This document shows positions 26,889 through 35,960 of a DNA stretch of 64,000 nt, piece by piece; position 1 is the stretch's first letter; each line of letters opens with the position of its first letter. This stretch comes from Alteromonas sp047556435. GTDB taxonomy: Bacteria; Pseudomonadota; Gammaproteobacteria; Enterobacterales; Alteromonadaceae. The stretch covers positions 1,178,001-1,242,000 of the forward strand of contig NZ_CP180210.1 in NCBI RefSeq assembly GCF_047556435.1, read 5' to 3'. The notes beneath the pieces are model-generated. The model had not been told where the DNA came from. It ran no database searches and saw nothing but the letters and a program-made list of their open reading frames with translations. The translations under genes and the position numbers were made by a program.

Positions 26889-28253
26889 TTACAGTGCAAT
26901 ACGCCCGTCCCGTCGTTCGTCGAGCCAAACCAGCGTATCATAATAACGGCGGATATTTTCTACATACTGCAGCGCTTCGTCACCTCTGGCATAACCGTAT
27001 TTTGTTGTGCGGTAGTATTTTTTCTGACGCAACAAAGGCAAGCGCTGTTTTACGTCTACCCAGAGATCGGGGTTACCACCCTGGCGCTGGGTCAATACAC
27101 GGGCATCTTCAAGGTGTCCCAATCCAATGTTGTAAGCCGCCAGAGCCATCCAGGTCTTGTCAGGCTCCTGAATTCTTGCCGGGATCCGAGACATCAGGCT
27201 GGCGAAATACTGCGCACCACCGCGAATACTCTGCTCGGCATCAATTCGGGACACTACATCCATATCTTTAGCCGTATCCAGGGTTAACATCATCAGCCCC
27301 CTGACCCCGGTAGGCGAGGTCGCATCAGGTTGCCAGTGACTTTCCTGATAGCTCATCGCGGCCAGCAGCCGCCAGTCGAGATCCTCACCGTATTGCCTGA
27401 ACCAGTCTTCGTATTCAGGCAAGACTTGCTGTGCCGCCTCAATAAACGCACTGGTATCAACATAATTAAACTGGCGCACATGACCAAAATATTTCTCTTC
27501 AAGCACTTTAAATACGCCTGCCTGATGGATATTTCCGAAATATTCCACCAACGCTGCCCGTAAAGAGTCATCCAGCTGTGAATTAAGAGCCCAGGCAATT
27601 GGTTGTAACGTGTCGAGTGTGAAGCCAACACTCAACTGAGGAAACCGCCTGCGTTGTAGTGCAAGACGGTTGGTGTCTGCCAGTGTGTATGCCAGCTCTC
27701 CTTCGGCGACCATCTCTAACAACTCCTCGGCGTCCCTGTCAGCCGTTTCCTGCCAAGCTAGCGCAGTAAAATCAGATGCGGCGACCTCTTTGAGCATTCT
27801 GGCATGGCTACTGCCCTCAACTACCAGCAGTGGGGCAGTAAGGTCTTCCAGTGCTCGCGGGCGCTCAGCACCCTGCCTGAACACCAGTTTTTGGCTTACC
27901 TGCTGATAAGCAGGACCAAACGCAAAGCGGGATTTCATATGCTCGGTAACCGCATCGCCTGAGGCGACAAGATCCAGCGTGCCATCGCTAAGTTGGTCCA
28001 GCATGGCGTCATAAGAATAAAAGGGATAGATTTGCAGCTCTACACCCAGATAATCGGCAAACCCTTTTACCAGTTCATATTCGAAGCCTTTGGGGCCTTC
28101 CGGCCCTAGGTAGTAGGTCGTGCGGCCATACAGGGTGCCAACCCGCAGCACTTGCCGGTCAATCAGTTGTGACAACGCGTTTGGCACTGACGACTGAGTA
28201 CAGCTCAGCATCAGCAAGCACAAAAGTAATGTCAGACCGCGTCGAAAATACAC
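26889..28253 (-). CDS. mltF: Membrane-bound lytic murein transglycosylase MltF
   Basis: MltF cleaves peptidoglycan to 1,6-anhydro products at the outer membrane. 454 aa from GTG 28253. N-terminal lipobox LMLSC (Cys18) marks it a lipoprotein; then a type-3 solute-binding domain (LRVGTLYGRTTYYLGPEGPKGFEYEL) and a C-terminal SLT domain with catalytic Glu in MSYQESHW near residue 303 and GLMML downstream. Upstream it is divergent from purL. The 407-nt stretch 26482-26888 below it holds no convincing gene beyond the leader of the 50-aa ORF. Confidence 0.94.
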   Translation of the reverse strand: MYFRRGLTLLLCLLMLSCTQSSVPNALSQLIDRQVLRVGTLYGRTTYYLGPEGPKGFEYELVKGFADYLGVELQIYPFYSYDAMLDQLSDGTLDLVASGDAVTEHMKSRFAFGPAYQQVSQKLVFRQGAERPRALEDLTAPLLVVEGSSHARMLKEVAASDFTALAWQETADRDAEELLEMVAEGELAYTLADTNRLALQRRRFPQLSVGFTLDTLQPIAWALNSQLDDSLRAALVEYFGNIHQAGVFKVLEEKYFGHVRQFNYVDTSAFIEAAQQVLPEYEDWFRQYGEDLDWRLLAAMSYQESHWQPDATSPTGVRGLMMLTLDTAKDMDVVSRIDAEQSIRGGAQYFASLMSRIPARIQEPDKTWMALAAYNIGLGHLEDARVLTQRQGGNPDLWVDVKQRLPLLRQKKYYRTTKYGYARGDEALQYVENIRRYYDTLVWLDERRDGRIAL

Positions 28254-28344
28254 TTTGATCTACTCAATCCTGTCATTCAGTTAACGGGTAGCGTGCTGTT
28301 CGGGCAGAATGTAAAAAAAATCTGCCACATCACCGCCTTGCCGG

Positions 28345-28373
28345 TTATCAATTCGACGGAATTCCTCTATAAT
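28345..28373 (+). promoter_or_regulatory. Sigma-70 promoter of purL
   Basis: TTATCA (28345-28350), 17-nt spacer, TATAAT (28368-28373). The -10 is a perfect consensus. Start would be near 28380, leaving a 70-nt leader. I see no clear PurR-type palindrome. Confidence 0.75.
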
Positions 28374-28452
28374 CCGCGCCGAAATACTCGTCAATCTAAG
28401 AAGCTGCCTGTCTACAACATCGTGTGGCTTCAAAACAACCAGGTAAAGCACT

Positions 28453-31400
28453 ATGTTGGTCCTTCGAGGCGCTCCCGCACTGTCAGAGTTTAACCAAACT
28501 AAACTGATCACAAAGCTGGGTCAATCCGGCATCTCCATCAAAGGTATATATAGCGAATACGTTCACCTAGCCGAGACCCGTCAGGCGCTCTCTGACGACC
28601 ACCAGTCTATTCTGGATAAACTGCTGACCTACGGCCCGGCCAGACAAAGCCAGCAGCCGCAGGGGCAACTGTTTTTCGTCACACCCCGGCCGGGTACGAT
28701 TTCTCCCTGGTCTTCAAAAGCCACAGATATCGCACACAATTGCTCGCTGAATGACATTGTGCGTATAGAGCGGGGATGTGCTTATTATATCGATACTGAC
28801 CAACCGCTGTCTGAGAGTGACGCTCAGGTCGTTGCGGCGGCACTGCATGACCGCATGACGGAGGTGGTGTTTCATTCCCTGGATGATGCATCTGTACTGT
28901 TTCAGCAAGCGGAGCCAAAGTCTTTCAGCTCTGTTGATGTCCTTGGCAATGGCAAACAGGCACTGGTTGAGGCCAACATCTCCCTTGGGCTTGCACTCGC
29001 TGACGACGAGATAGACTACCTGTTCGAGAGTTTCACAAAACTGGGGCGTAACCCGAATGATGTGGAACTGTATATGTTTGCTCAGGCAAACTCTGAGCAC
29101 TGCCGTCACAAAATTTTTAACGCCAGCTGGACGATCGATGGCGTAGAGCAGGAAAAATCCCTGTTCAAAATGATCAAAAACACCTTCGAACTGTGCCCGG
29201 ACTATGTGCATTCCGCTTACAAAGATAATGCCGCGGTTATGGAAGGCTGGACAGCAGGACGCTTTTTCCCCAACCCGCAAACTCACCAATACGAATATAA
29301 TCACGAAGATATCGCGATTCTGATGAAAGTCGAGACGCACAACCACCCAACGGCCATTTCGCCGTTCCCGGGCGCGGCTACAGGATCTGGCGGTGAAATT
29401 CGTGATGAAGGCGCGACCGGACGCGGCTCAAAACCTAAAGCGGGCCTGGTGGGCTTTAGTGTCTCAAATCTACACATTCCTGGCGCACAGCAACCCTGGG
29501 AAGCGGTATACGGTAAGCCTGAACGTATCGTCAGCGCGCTGGATATCATGATTGACGGCCCGCTGGGTGGCGCAGCTTTCAATAACGAATTTGGTCGCCC
29601 CAATCTGCTGGGTTACTTCCGTACCTATGAACAGGAAGTGGCAAGTTTCAATGGTGTCGAGGTGCGCGGTTATCACAAGCCCATCATGCTGGCAGGTGGC
29701 CTGGGCAACATCCGTCATTCACACATTGAGAAGGGCGAGATCACCGTAGGTGCCAAGCTGATCGTGTTAGGCGGACCGGCAATGAATATCGGTCTTGGCG
29801 GCGGCGCCGCGTCATCAATGGCGTCGGGACAATCTAATGAAGATCTGGACTTTGCGTCAGTACAGCGTGATAACCCGGAAATGGAGCGTCGCTGTCAGGA
29901 AGTCATCGATGCCTGCTGGCAGTTAGGAGAAAACAACCCTATTCAGTTCATCCATGATGTAGGCGCGGGTGGTCTGTCAAATGCATTACCAGAACTGGTT
30001 AACGACGGCGAGCGAGGCGGACGTTTTGAGCTTCGTAATGTGCTGTCTGACGAGCCGGGTATGACACCACTGGAATTATGGTGTAACGAGTCGCAGGAGC
30101 GCTATGTGATGTCGGTGGCGGAAAAAGACCTGCCGGTATTTGAAGCTATCTGTCAGCGTGAGCGCGCGCCGTTCGCTGTGGTGGGCGAAGCCACCGCTGA
30201 GCGTCACCTGCTTCTAAACGACAAACATTTTGATAATCAGCCCATCGATATGCCGCTGGATGTGCTTTTAGGCAAGCCACCTAAAATGCACCGCGATGTT
30301 ACCTCTACCCAAACCCAGGCTGTAGAGCTTAATCGTGAAGGCATGTCAGTCGATGAGGCGGTAAAACGTATTCTGGCCTTGCCAACGGTCGCTGAAAAAA
30401 CCTTCCTTATCACTATTGGTGATCGTTCAGTAACCGGTCTTGTAAGTCGTGACCAAATGGTGGGCCCATGGCAAATTCCGGTAGCCGATGTGGCCGTCAC
30501 TGCCACGGCGTTTGATACCTATCACGGTGAAGCGATGGCCATGGGTGAGCGCACGCCGGTAGCGTTGCTTTCGCATGCCGCATCCGCGCGTCTTGCGGTT
30601 GGCGAATCTCTGACAAACATCGCTGCGGCCCCAATTGGTGATTTGAAACGCATCAAGCTTTCAGCAAACTGGATGGCCGCAGCCGGTCATCCGGGTGAAG
30701 ACGCCGGACTTTATGAAGCGGTAAAAGCCGTTGGTGAAGAGCTTTGTCCGGCGCTGGGTCTGACGATCCCGGTGGGCAAAGACTCCATGTCGATGAAAAC
30801 GGCATGGCAGGATGAGACCGGCGAAAAATCAGTAACATCGCCGCTGTCTCTGGTTATTTCTGCATTTGGTGCGGTAACCGATATCCGTAAAACGGTCACG
30901 CCTCAGCTTCGTACCGACAAAGGCGATACCCGCTTATTACTGATTGACCTGGGTAATGGACAGAACCGCCTTGGCGGGAGCTGTCTGGCGCAGGTATATG
31001 GTCAGCTTGGGACATCACCGGCTGATGTGGATTCTCCTGAGCTGCTGGCAAACTATTTCAATGCTGTTCAGAAACTGGTTGCTCAGGGGCTGGTGCAGGC
31101 TTACCACGACCGTTCAGATGGTGGTTTATTTACTACCGTAGCGGAGATGGCCTTTGCAGGAAATACCGGTGTATCAGTAGAGCTGGCCGGCTTGGGGAAT
31201 GACGATTTGGCCGTGCTGTTCTCAGAGGAACTGGGCGGCGTTATTCAGGTTAAGGACAGCGACCTTGATACCGTTAATGCAATACTGGACGAATACGATT
31301 TAGGCGATGTTTCACATGATATTGGAACGCTGAATGCGTCCGATAGCGTCGTCTTCACACGTGATGGCCAGACTGTTATCAGTGACAGCCGTGTCAGTCT

Positions 31401-32346
31401 GCGCATGCAGTGGGCATCGACCACTTACCAAATGCAGCGTTTACGAGACAACCCGGCCTGTGCAGATGAAGAGCACGAGGCCAAAAAAGATGTTGCCAAC
31501 CCAGGGCTTCATGCCGCGCTTACTTACAATGTGAATGAAGACGTAGCCGCGCCCTTTATTGCCAAGGGCACTAAGCCTTCTGTCGCGATATTGCGCGAGC
31601 AGGGCGTAAACTCTCACCTGGAGATGGCAGCCGCGTTCACCCGAGCTGGCTTTAATGCGATCGACGTACATATGAGTGACGTACTTCAGGGCCGGGTCGA
31701 TCTGGCGCAGTTCCAGGGACTGGCCGCCTGTGGTGGCTTCTCCTATGGTGATGTACTGGGAGCCGGTGAAGGCTGGGCGAAGTCAATTCTGTTTAACGCC
31801 CGAGCCCGTGATGCGTTTGCAGCGTTCTTTACCCGTCAGGACACGTTCAGCCTGGGTGTGTGTAACGGCTGTCAGATGCTTTCTAACCTGAAATCACTGA
31901 TCCCTGGCACAGACCACTGGCCACACTTTGTGACGAACCAGTCGGCCCGCTTTGAAGCGCGTGTTGCCATGGTAGAAGTGCAGTCTTCCAAGTCTGTATT
32001 ACTACAGGGAATGGAAGGGTCTCGCATGCCGATCGCGGTGTCACACGGGGAGGGGCAGGCCGAATTCACCAATACGGGGGCCATTGCATCTTTGAGTCAA
32101 CAACAGCAGGTTGCGCTTCGTTACATCGACAACTATGGCAAGGTAACGACGCAATACCCGGCTAACCCGAACGGCTCACCTGAGGGTATCACCGGACTGA
32201 CATCTCAGGACGGTCGCTGTACGATTATGATGCCTCACCCTGAGCGTGTGTTCCGCACCGTGGCTAACTCCTGGCGACCTGATGACTGGCAGGAAGACGG
32301 TGCGTGGATGCGTATGTTCAGAAATGCCAGGGTTTTTGTTGGCTAA
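28453..32346 (+). CDS. purL: Phosphoribosylformylglycinamidine synthase
   Basis: Large single-chain PurL converts FGAR to FGAM in purine synthesis using glutamine. 1297 aa (E. coli 1295). N-terminal MLVLRGAPALSEF is diagnostic; ATP-binding region around VETHNHPTAISPFPGAATG; a C-terminal class I glutaminase with the nucleophile Cys in GVCNGCQML near residue 1136, and His/Glu in MMPHPERVFR. Monocistronic by context; a hairpin follows its stop. Confidence 0.98.
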   Translation: MLVLRGAPALSEFNQTKLITKLGQSGISIKGIYSEYVHLAETRQALSDDHQSILDKLLTYGPARQSQQPQGQLFFVTPRPGTISPWSSKATDIAHNCSLNDIVRIERGCAYYIDTDQPLSESDAQVVAAALHDRMTEVVFHSLDDASVLFQQAEPKSFSSVDVLGNGKQALVEANISLGLALADDEIDYLFESFTKLGRNPNDVELYMFAQANSEHCRHKIFNASWTIDGVEQEKSLFKMIKNTFELCPDYVHSAYKDNAAVMEGWTAGRFFPNPQTHQYEYNHEDIAILMKVETHNHPTAISPFPGAATGSGGEIRDEGATGRGSKPKAGLVGFSVSNLHIPGAQQPWEAVYGKPERIVSALDIMIDGPLGGAAFNNEFGRPNLLGYFRTYEQEVASFNGVEVRGYHKPIMLAGGLGNIRHSHIEKGEITVGAKLIVLGGPAMNIGLGGGAASSMASGQSNEDLDFASVQRDNPEMERRCQEVIDACWQLGENNPIQFIHDVGAGGLSNALPELVNDGERGGRFELRNVLSDEPGMTPLELWCNESQERYVMSVAEKDLPVFEAICQRERAPFAVVGEATAERHLLLNDKHFDNQPIDMPLDVLLGKPPKMHRDVTSTQTQAVELNREGMSVDEAVKRILALPTVAEKTFLITIGDRSVTGLVSRDQMVGPWQIPVADVAVTATAFDTYHGEAMAMGERTPVALLSHAASARLAVGESLTNIAAAPIGDLKRIKLSANWMAAAGHPGEDAGLYEAVKAVGEELCPALGLTIPVGKDSMSMKTAWQDETGEKSVTSPLSLVISAFGAVTDIRKTVTPQLRTDKGDTRLLLIDLGNGQNRLGGSCLAQVYGQLGTSPADVDSPELLANYFNAVQKLVAQGLVQAYHDRSDGGLFTTVAEMAFAGNTGVSVELAGLGNDDLAVLFSEELGGVIQVKDSDLDTVNAILDEYDLGDVSHDIGTLNASDSVVFTRDGQTVISDSRVSLRMQWASTTYQMQRLRDNPACADEEHEAKKDVANPGLHAALTYNVNEDVAAPFIAKGTKPSVAILREQGVNSHLEMAAAFTRAGFNAIDVHMSDVLQGRVDLAQFQGLAACGGFSYGDVLGAGEGWAKSILFNARARDAFAAFFTRQDTFSLGVCNGCQMLSNLKSLIPGTDHWPHFVTNQSARFEARVAMVEVQSSKSVLLQGMEGSRMPIAVSHGEGQAEFTNTGAIASLSQQQQVALRYIDNYGKVTTQYPANPNGSPEGITGLTSQDGRCTIMMPHPERVFRTVANSWRPDDWQEDGAWMRMFRNARVFVG

Positions 32347-32358
32347 ATTGAACTTATT

Positions 32359-32403
32359 ACTGATGACAGGGTCGAAAAAACGAACAGATGCCTTGTCATC
32401 AGT
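32359..32403 (+). terminator. Long hairpin downstream of purL
   Basis: ACTGATGACA (32359-32368) pairs perfectly with TGTCATCAGT (32394-32403), loop 25 nt with GG/CC inner pairs possible. Only TTG follows, so it is a weak terminator candidate or a 3'-end stabiliser. Confidence 0.45.
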
Positions 32404-32520
32404 TTGTCACTGAATTACAGTAAGTGGCTGCATGGAATGCGCTTGAGATACAAGGACTTGTGTGTTGGGGTCAATTACCTGCGTGTATTGCGTCGGGTAA
32501 TATAACAATAAGAGACGAAT

Positions 32521-32661
32521 ATGAATCGTTCATCAAAAGGGTTTGGGTTAACCGGGGTCGCCGTTGCCGTACTGCTTATGATTGTCACTGCAGTGTTCAG
32601 CTCTTCTGCTCAGTCAGCAGAAACGTCCTCAGCACCAACCAGTTTGACGTCGATTAAGTAA
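32521..32661 (+). CDS. Small membrane or exported peptide, 46 aa, unknown
   Basis: ATG at 32521 preceded by TAAGAGACGAAT opens a 46-codon frame ending TAA. The product begins MNRSSKGFGLTGVAVAVLLM: a short polar N-terminus, a hydrophobic core at residues 9-24, then SSSAQSAETSSAPTS. This could be a signal peptide with an AQSA-type cleavage site and a tiny mature tail, or a single-pass membrane peptide. No family recognised. Around it, 32404-32520 and 32662-32942 contain no other gene I can support. Confidence 0.5.
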   Translation: MNRSSKGFGLTGVAVAVLLMIVTAVFSSSAQSAETSSAPTSLTSIK

Positions 32662-32942
32662 TCAGCGCTGATAATCGCCAGCTACCTTTCTTGCCAGATG
32701 TGGCAGGGCTTCATGCGCCCTGAAAAGCGCAGCTAGTGTCCAAGCTTAAGTTTCCTGTCTTCACGCCATCTGCAAACAACGATATGTCTTGGTGATCGTT
32801 GATTTCTATTGTAGTTACGTCACGTTTCATAAAACGTTCACCGGTGGAAGATAGCAATTTCAGTAAGTACATTTGCTATGTCCACAAGCCTGCCGAAGGT
32901 TTTGGCAGTCGCGAGACAACGTTTACCGGTTTCGTTGTTACC

Positions 32943-33533
32943 TTATCCTCTGCGATTTTTTTCACGATTTATTAATTTTTGTTCCGGATGCTTCTTCAAA
33001 AGTGCATAGGTGGCGCCCAATCCACCATGTACTGGTTGTGCGGAGTGAAACGCTATCACCTCTTCGAGTTCTGAAAGCCAGTGGTTTACGTAGCTCTTTT
33101 TCAGTGCGGGGAATGGCTGGCTCTGCTCGCCACGGCCGTGCTGGATCAGAACCGCGCGACAGCCTCTTTCATGGCACCGGCTTAAGCTTTCGTAAAGGTG
33201 CTGACTGGCCTCTTTAAGCGTTAACCCCTTTAGTGAAATACGATGTTCAATCTCATACTTGCCTAAGCGCAGGTTTTTAAATACCCCATCCTGGATCCCA
33301 GGCTGCTGAAAGCTGAGAAAATCATCAGGTTTAACGGGCGTTACATTGTCCAGCGTCAGGGGATTGAATGTGCTCTTTTGTGTTGCCAGGTGAAGTTTTG
33401 CCCGCTTTTGCTTATCTGCGATCCGTATTTTGGGATCATGCAAATCGATGGTGTCATTTTTACCAAGTGGTTTAACGTCACCCATCTCCTCCATAAAAGA
33501 CTGAAGGTCATCTGCTTGATTTGATGTAGTCAT
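32943..33533 (-). CDS. smrA: Smr-domain endonuclease SmrA
   Basis: Smr domains nick DNA or cut RNA; the SmrA subgroup is a stand-alone short form. 196 aa. The first 95 residues are polar linker with DLHDPKIRIA; the Smr domain follows with LKGLTLKEASQHLYESL, VLIQHGRGEQ (HGxG catalytic loop) and the C-terminal FHSAQPVHGGLGATYALLKK. AGAGGTATTGT precedes the ATG. Cellular role is not well established. It is divergent from the channel gene. Confidence 0.9.
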   Translation of the reverse strand: MTTSNQADDLQSFMEEMGDVKPLGKNDTIDLHDPKIRIADKQKRAKLHLATQKSTFNPLTLDNVTPVKPDDFLSFQQPGIQDGVFKNLRLGKYEIEHRISLKGLTLKEASQHLYESLSRCHERGCRAVLIQHGRGEQSQPFPALKKSYVNHWLSELEEVIAFHSAQPVHGGLGATYALLKKHPEQKLINREKNRRG

Positions 33534-33722
33534 ACAATACCTCTGACGTGCTATCGGCGAATTGTGTGAAAGCAGGAGAACAAAGTCAACGTTGTGCTGC
33601 GTTTACAGATACGTGTTGGTCCCGGATTTGTTCAGTTGTAGTTATACAGGGAGGTAGTTTAGAAATCCATTTGGTTCCGTGTTACGTTGAGTATGTGGAC
33701 ATAGTAAAAAAAGAGAAAAAAG

Positions 33723-34802
33723 ATGAAGTCAATTCAACATCTTATTAGTTTACTGTTGGTGTGTTTGTCGTTTCACACAGCAGCTCAGTCTGATACCGCG
33801 ACAACAGAAGAAGTATGGACTGTCGGGACGAAAGTGGCTCCGCCCTTTGTCATCAAGAATGAACGGGGCGAGTTCGAAGGGATCAGTATCGATCTTTGGA
33901 AACGGATTGCTGAAAAGGAAGGTATTGAATATCAGTTTAAAGAGACGTCTCTTTCAGGCCTGTTAGACGGACTGAATAATGGTCAACTGGATGCCTCAGT
34001 TGCGGCGCTGACAGTAAATGCGCAACGTGAAAAGGAAATCGACTTTACCCATCCTTATTACACCACCGGACTTGCCATCGCCGTGCCCCTCGAAGAGGAC
34101 CGGCTTATGGCAGCTATCTCCGGCTTTTTCTCCTGGGAGTTTTTTGCTGCACTATCAGGGCTGTGTTTACTGTTACTTGGCGTAGGCGCACTGCTCTGGC
34201 TGTTTGAAAGAAAGAAAAACGCAGAAATGTTTGGAGGCTCCGCATCGCAAGGACTGGGCGCAAGTTTCTGGTGGGCCGCGGTGACGATGACAACAGTGGG
34301 GTACGGAGACAAGGCGCCAACGACGCTCGGTGGACGTATAATCGGGTTTATCTGGATGTTTGCGGCAATCATTATTATCAGTAGTTTCACCGCGGCTATT
34401 GCCACCAGTCTTACGGTTAGCCAGCTAAGCTCCTCCGTGGAAGGCGTTGAAGATTTACCGGATGTGCGGGTGGGAACCCTGGAGAATTCAGCCAGTGCAT
34501 TATTCCTCTCTTCCCGGGATATTGGTTACCGAAAAGTGGCAAGCCTGAGTGATGGAATAGCCGCACTGGAGAGTGGGAAGCTGGATGCATTGGTATACGA
34601 TAAACCAATCCTGCAATATTTGGTAAATCAGGAGGAGTCGGAAACCATACAAATTCTGCCCGATGTGATTGAACGTCAGGATTACGCGATAGCGCTGCCT
34701 GAAAAAAGTACACAACGAGAGAGATTGAATACCACCTTACTTGAAATAATAGAAGAAGACAGCTGGGAAGACACCGTGGAGTCCTATCTCGGGCAGCAGT
34801 GA
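33723..34802 (+). CDS. Ionotropic glutamate-receptor-like ion channel (GluR0 type)
   Basis: 359 aa with the order signal peptide, first half of a type-3 solute-binding domain (WTVGTKVAPPFVIKNERGEFEGISIDLW), membrane helix M1 (~139-162), pore loop with potassium-filter TTVGYGD (~190-196), membrane helix M2 (~205-230), then the second binding half (LPDVRVGTLENSAS onward). This is the topology of prokaryotic GluR0: an amino acid binding outside opens a K+ channel. A family of ABC-binding proteins would lack the filter. AAGAGAAAAAAG precedes the ATG. Convergent with ppk2; a hairpin (34792-34811) spans its stop. Confidence 0.88.
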   Translation: MKSIQHLISLLLVCLSFHTAAQSDTATTEEVWTVGTKVAPPFVIKNERGEFEGISIDLWKRIAEKEGIEYQFKETSLSGLLDGLNNGQLDASVAALTVNAQREKEIDFTHPYYTTGLAIAVPLEEDRLMAAISGFFSWEFFAALSGLCLLLLGVGALLWLFERKKNAEMFGGSASQGLGASFWWAAVTMTTVGYGDKAPTTLGGRIIGFIWMFAAIIIISSFTAAIATSLTVSQLSSSVEGVEDLPDVRVGTLENSASALFLSSRDIGYRKVASLSDGIAALESGKLDALVYDKPILQYLVNQEESETIQILPDVIERQDYAIALPEKSTQRERLNTTLLEIIEEDSWEDTVESYLGQQ

Positions 34803-34828
34803 AGTGCTGCCTGGGTGAGGGAGCTGGG

Positions 34829-35668
34829 TCAGGGAGACTCAGCACCACCTTGCCGGCTGGATGATAAGGGGGGAGCTGAAATTCCCAGCTTCTCCTCTGC
34901 TAACGCGACAAGCTGTGTGTCAATCGGGGGCGGTGTTATATCGACCCCATCACTCAGCGCTTTGACGAGCGTTTTTAACACTTTTATCCTTGCAAACCAT
35001 TTACGTTCTGCAAGTATCAGGTGCCAGGGAGCCTGTACGGTATCCGTTCTTGAAAACATAGCATCGATAGCGTGCTCGTAGTCTTCGCGCTTTCCGCGAT
35101 TCCTTATGTCTTCCTCTGTTAATTTCCAGCGTTTGTGCGGGTTGTGCAGACGCTCTATAAATCGTTTGAGCTGCTCTTGTTCAGAGATATGCATAAAAAG
35201 CTTAATCACACGCACACCATCGTCAATGAGTAATCTCTCCAGCTCATTTATTTCCTGGTAGGCACGTTGCCACTCACGTGTGCTGGCCAAACCTTCTATT
35301 CGCTCAACCAGCACCCTGCCATAATAAGAGCGATCTAAAATTGTCATGGTGCCGGGGGCCGGAAGTTTGGTGTAGAAGCGATACAAATAATGCCGTCCCT
35401 GCTCATCATCCTTAGGCCTGGCGATGGGGTATACGGTGAATCCTCTGGGGTCAAGCCGTTCAGTGACTCTGCGTATTGCACCGCCTTTACCTGCCGCGTC
35501 CCATCCCTCGAATACAATAAGCGCTCGACGATTCTGATGATAATAAGCTTGTTGCACATGCTGCAGTTTCTTCTGCCAGTACTTGAGTTGCTTTTTGTAT
35601 TGCTTTTTATCTTCTATAAAACCGTGCTCATGCGCTGCTTTCACAGAAAGCGCACGGTTAGTCAACAT
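34829..35668 (-). CDS. Polyphosphate kinase 2 family protein
   Basis: PPK2 enzymes move phosphate between polyphosphate and nucleotides. 279 aa. Walker A GWDAAGKGG is at residues 55-63 and the Walker B-like DRSYYGRVLVER follows; a lid region with basic residues (NPHKRWKL) is present. A single domain of this length fits class I or III PPK2; direction (making polyP or ATP/ADP) cannot be read from sequence. No strong ribosome-binding site is visible before the ATG. The 35669-35960 gap upstream is shared with the GH97 promoter. Confidence 0.9.
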   Translation of the reverse strand: MLTNRALSVKAAHEHGFIEDKKQYKKQLKYWQKKLQHVQQAYYHQNRRALIVFEGWDAAGKGGAIRRVTERLDPRGFTVYPIARPKDDEQGRHYLYRFYTKLPAPGTMTILDRSYYGRVLVERIEGLASTREWQRAYQEINELERLLIDDGVRVIKLFMHISEQEQLKRFIERLHNPHKRWKLTEEDIRNRGKREDYEHAIDAMFSRTDTVQAPWHLILAERKWFARIKVLKTLVKALSDGVDITPPPIDTQLVALAEEKLGISAPPLSSSRQGGAESP

Positions 35669-35910
35669 GATTTCTGATGGGGAATGGTTGATACGCGCCT
35701 CGGCTTTTCACGTTTCTCCTTTAAAGAATATACAACGCGTGTCATTTTCTGCATACCCTCGCAGTCTCTTACCCCCGATGAAGGACTACCCGGCAATAGC
35801 AGCCAGACGTGCAAACACCATCGCAACAAGTCAGCCGCTGCGGCTACGCACCAATGGAAGTCATATGTTGTGTTACTCAGGAAAAAGGTAACGTTAACGG
35901 GGTTCTAATT

Positions 35911-35940
35911 TTGTAAAAATAGTGTAAGTATTATTATACT
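35911..35940 (+). promoter_or_regulatory. Putative promoter of the GH97 gene
   Basis: TTGTAA (35911-35916), 17-18 nt spacer, TTATAC/TATACT (35934-35940) about 20 nt before the start codon, in an AT-rich tract. Confidence 0.5.
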
Positions 35941-35960
35941 ATTTAACTTGGTGGTGTGTG

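Noticed and set aside
33548..33748. 66-aa frame upstream of the channel gene
   Set aside because: Overlaps the channel start, Cys-rich random-looking translation, no ribosome-binding site.
34792..34811. GGCAGCA/TGCTGCC hairpin at the channel gene stop as a terminator
   Set aside because: No T-run on either strand.
35583..35908. Two overlapping frames (102 and 74 aa) between ppk2 and the GH97 gene
   Set aside because: Partly antisense to ppk2, low plausibility composition, and the GH97 promoter lies at their end.
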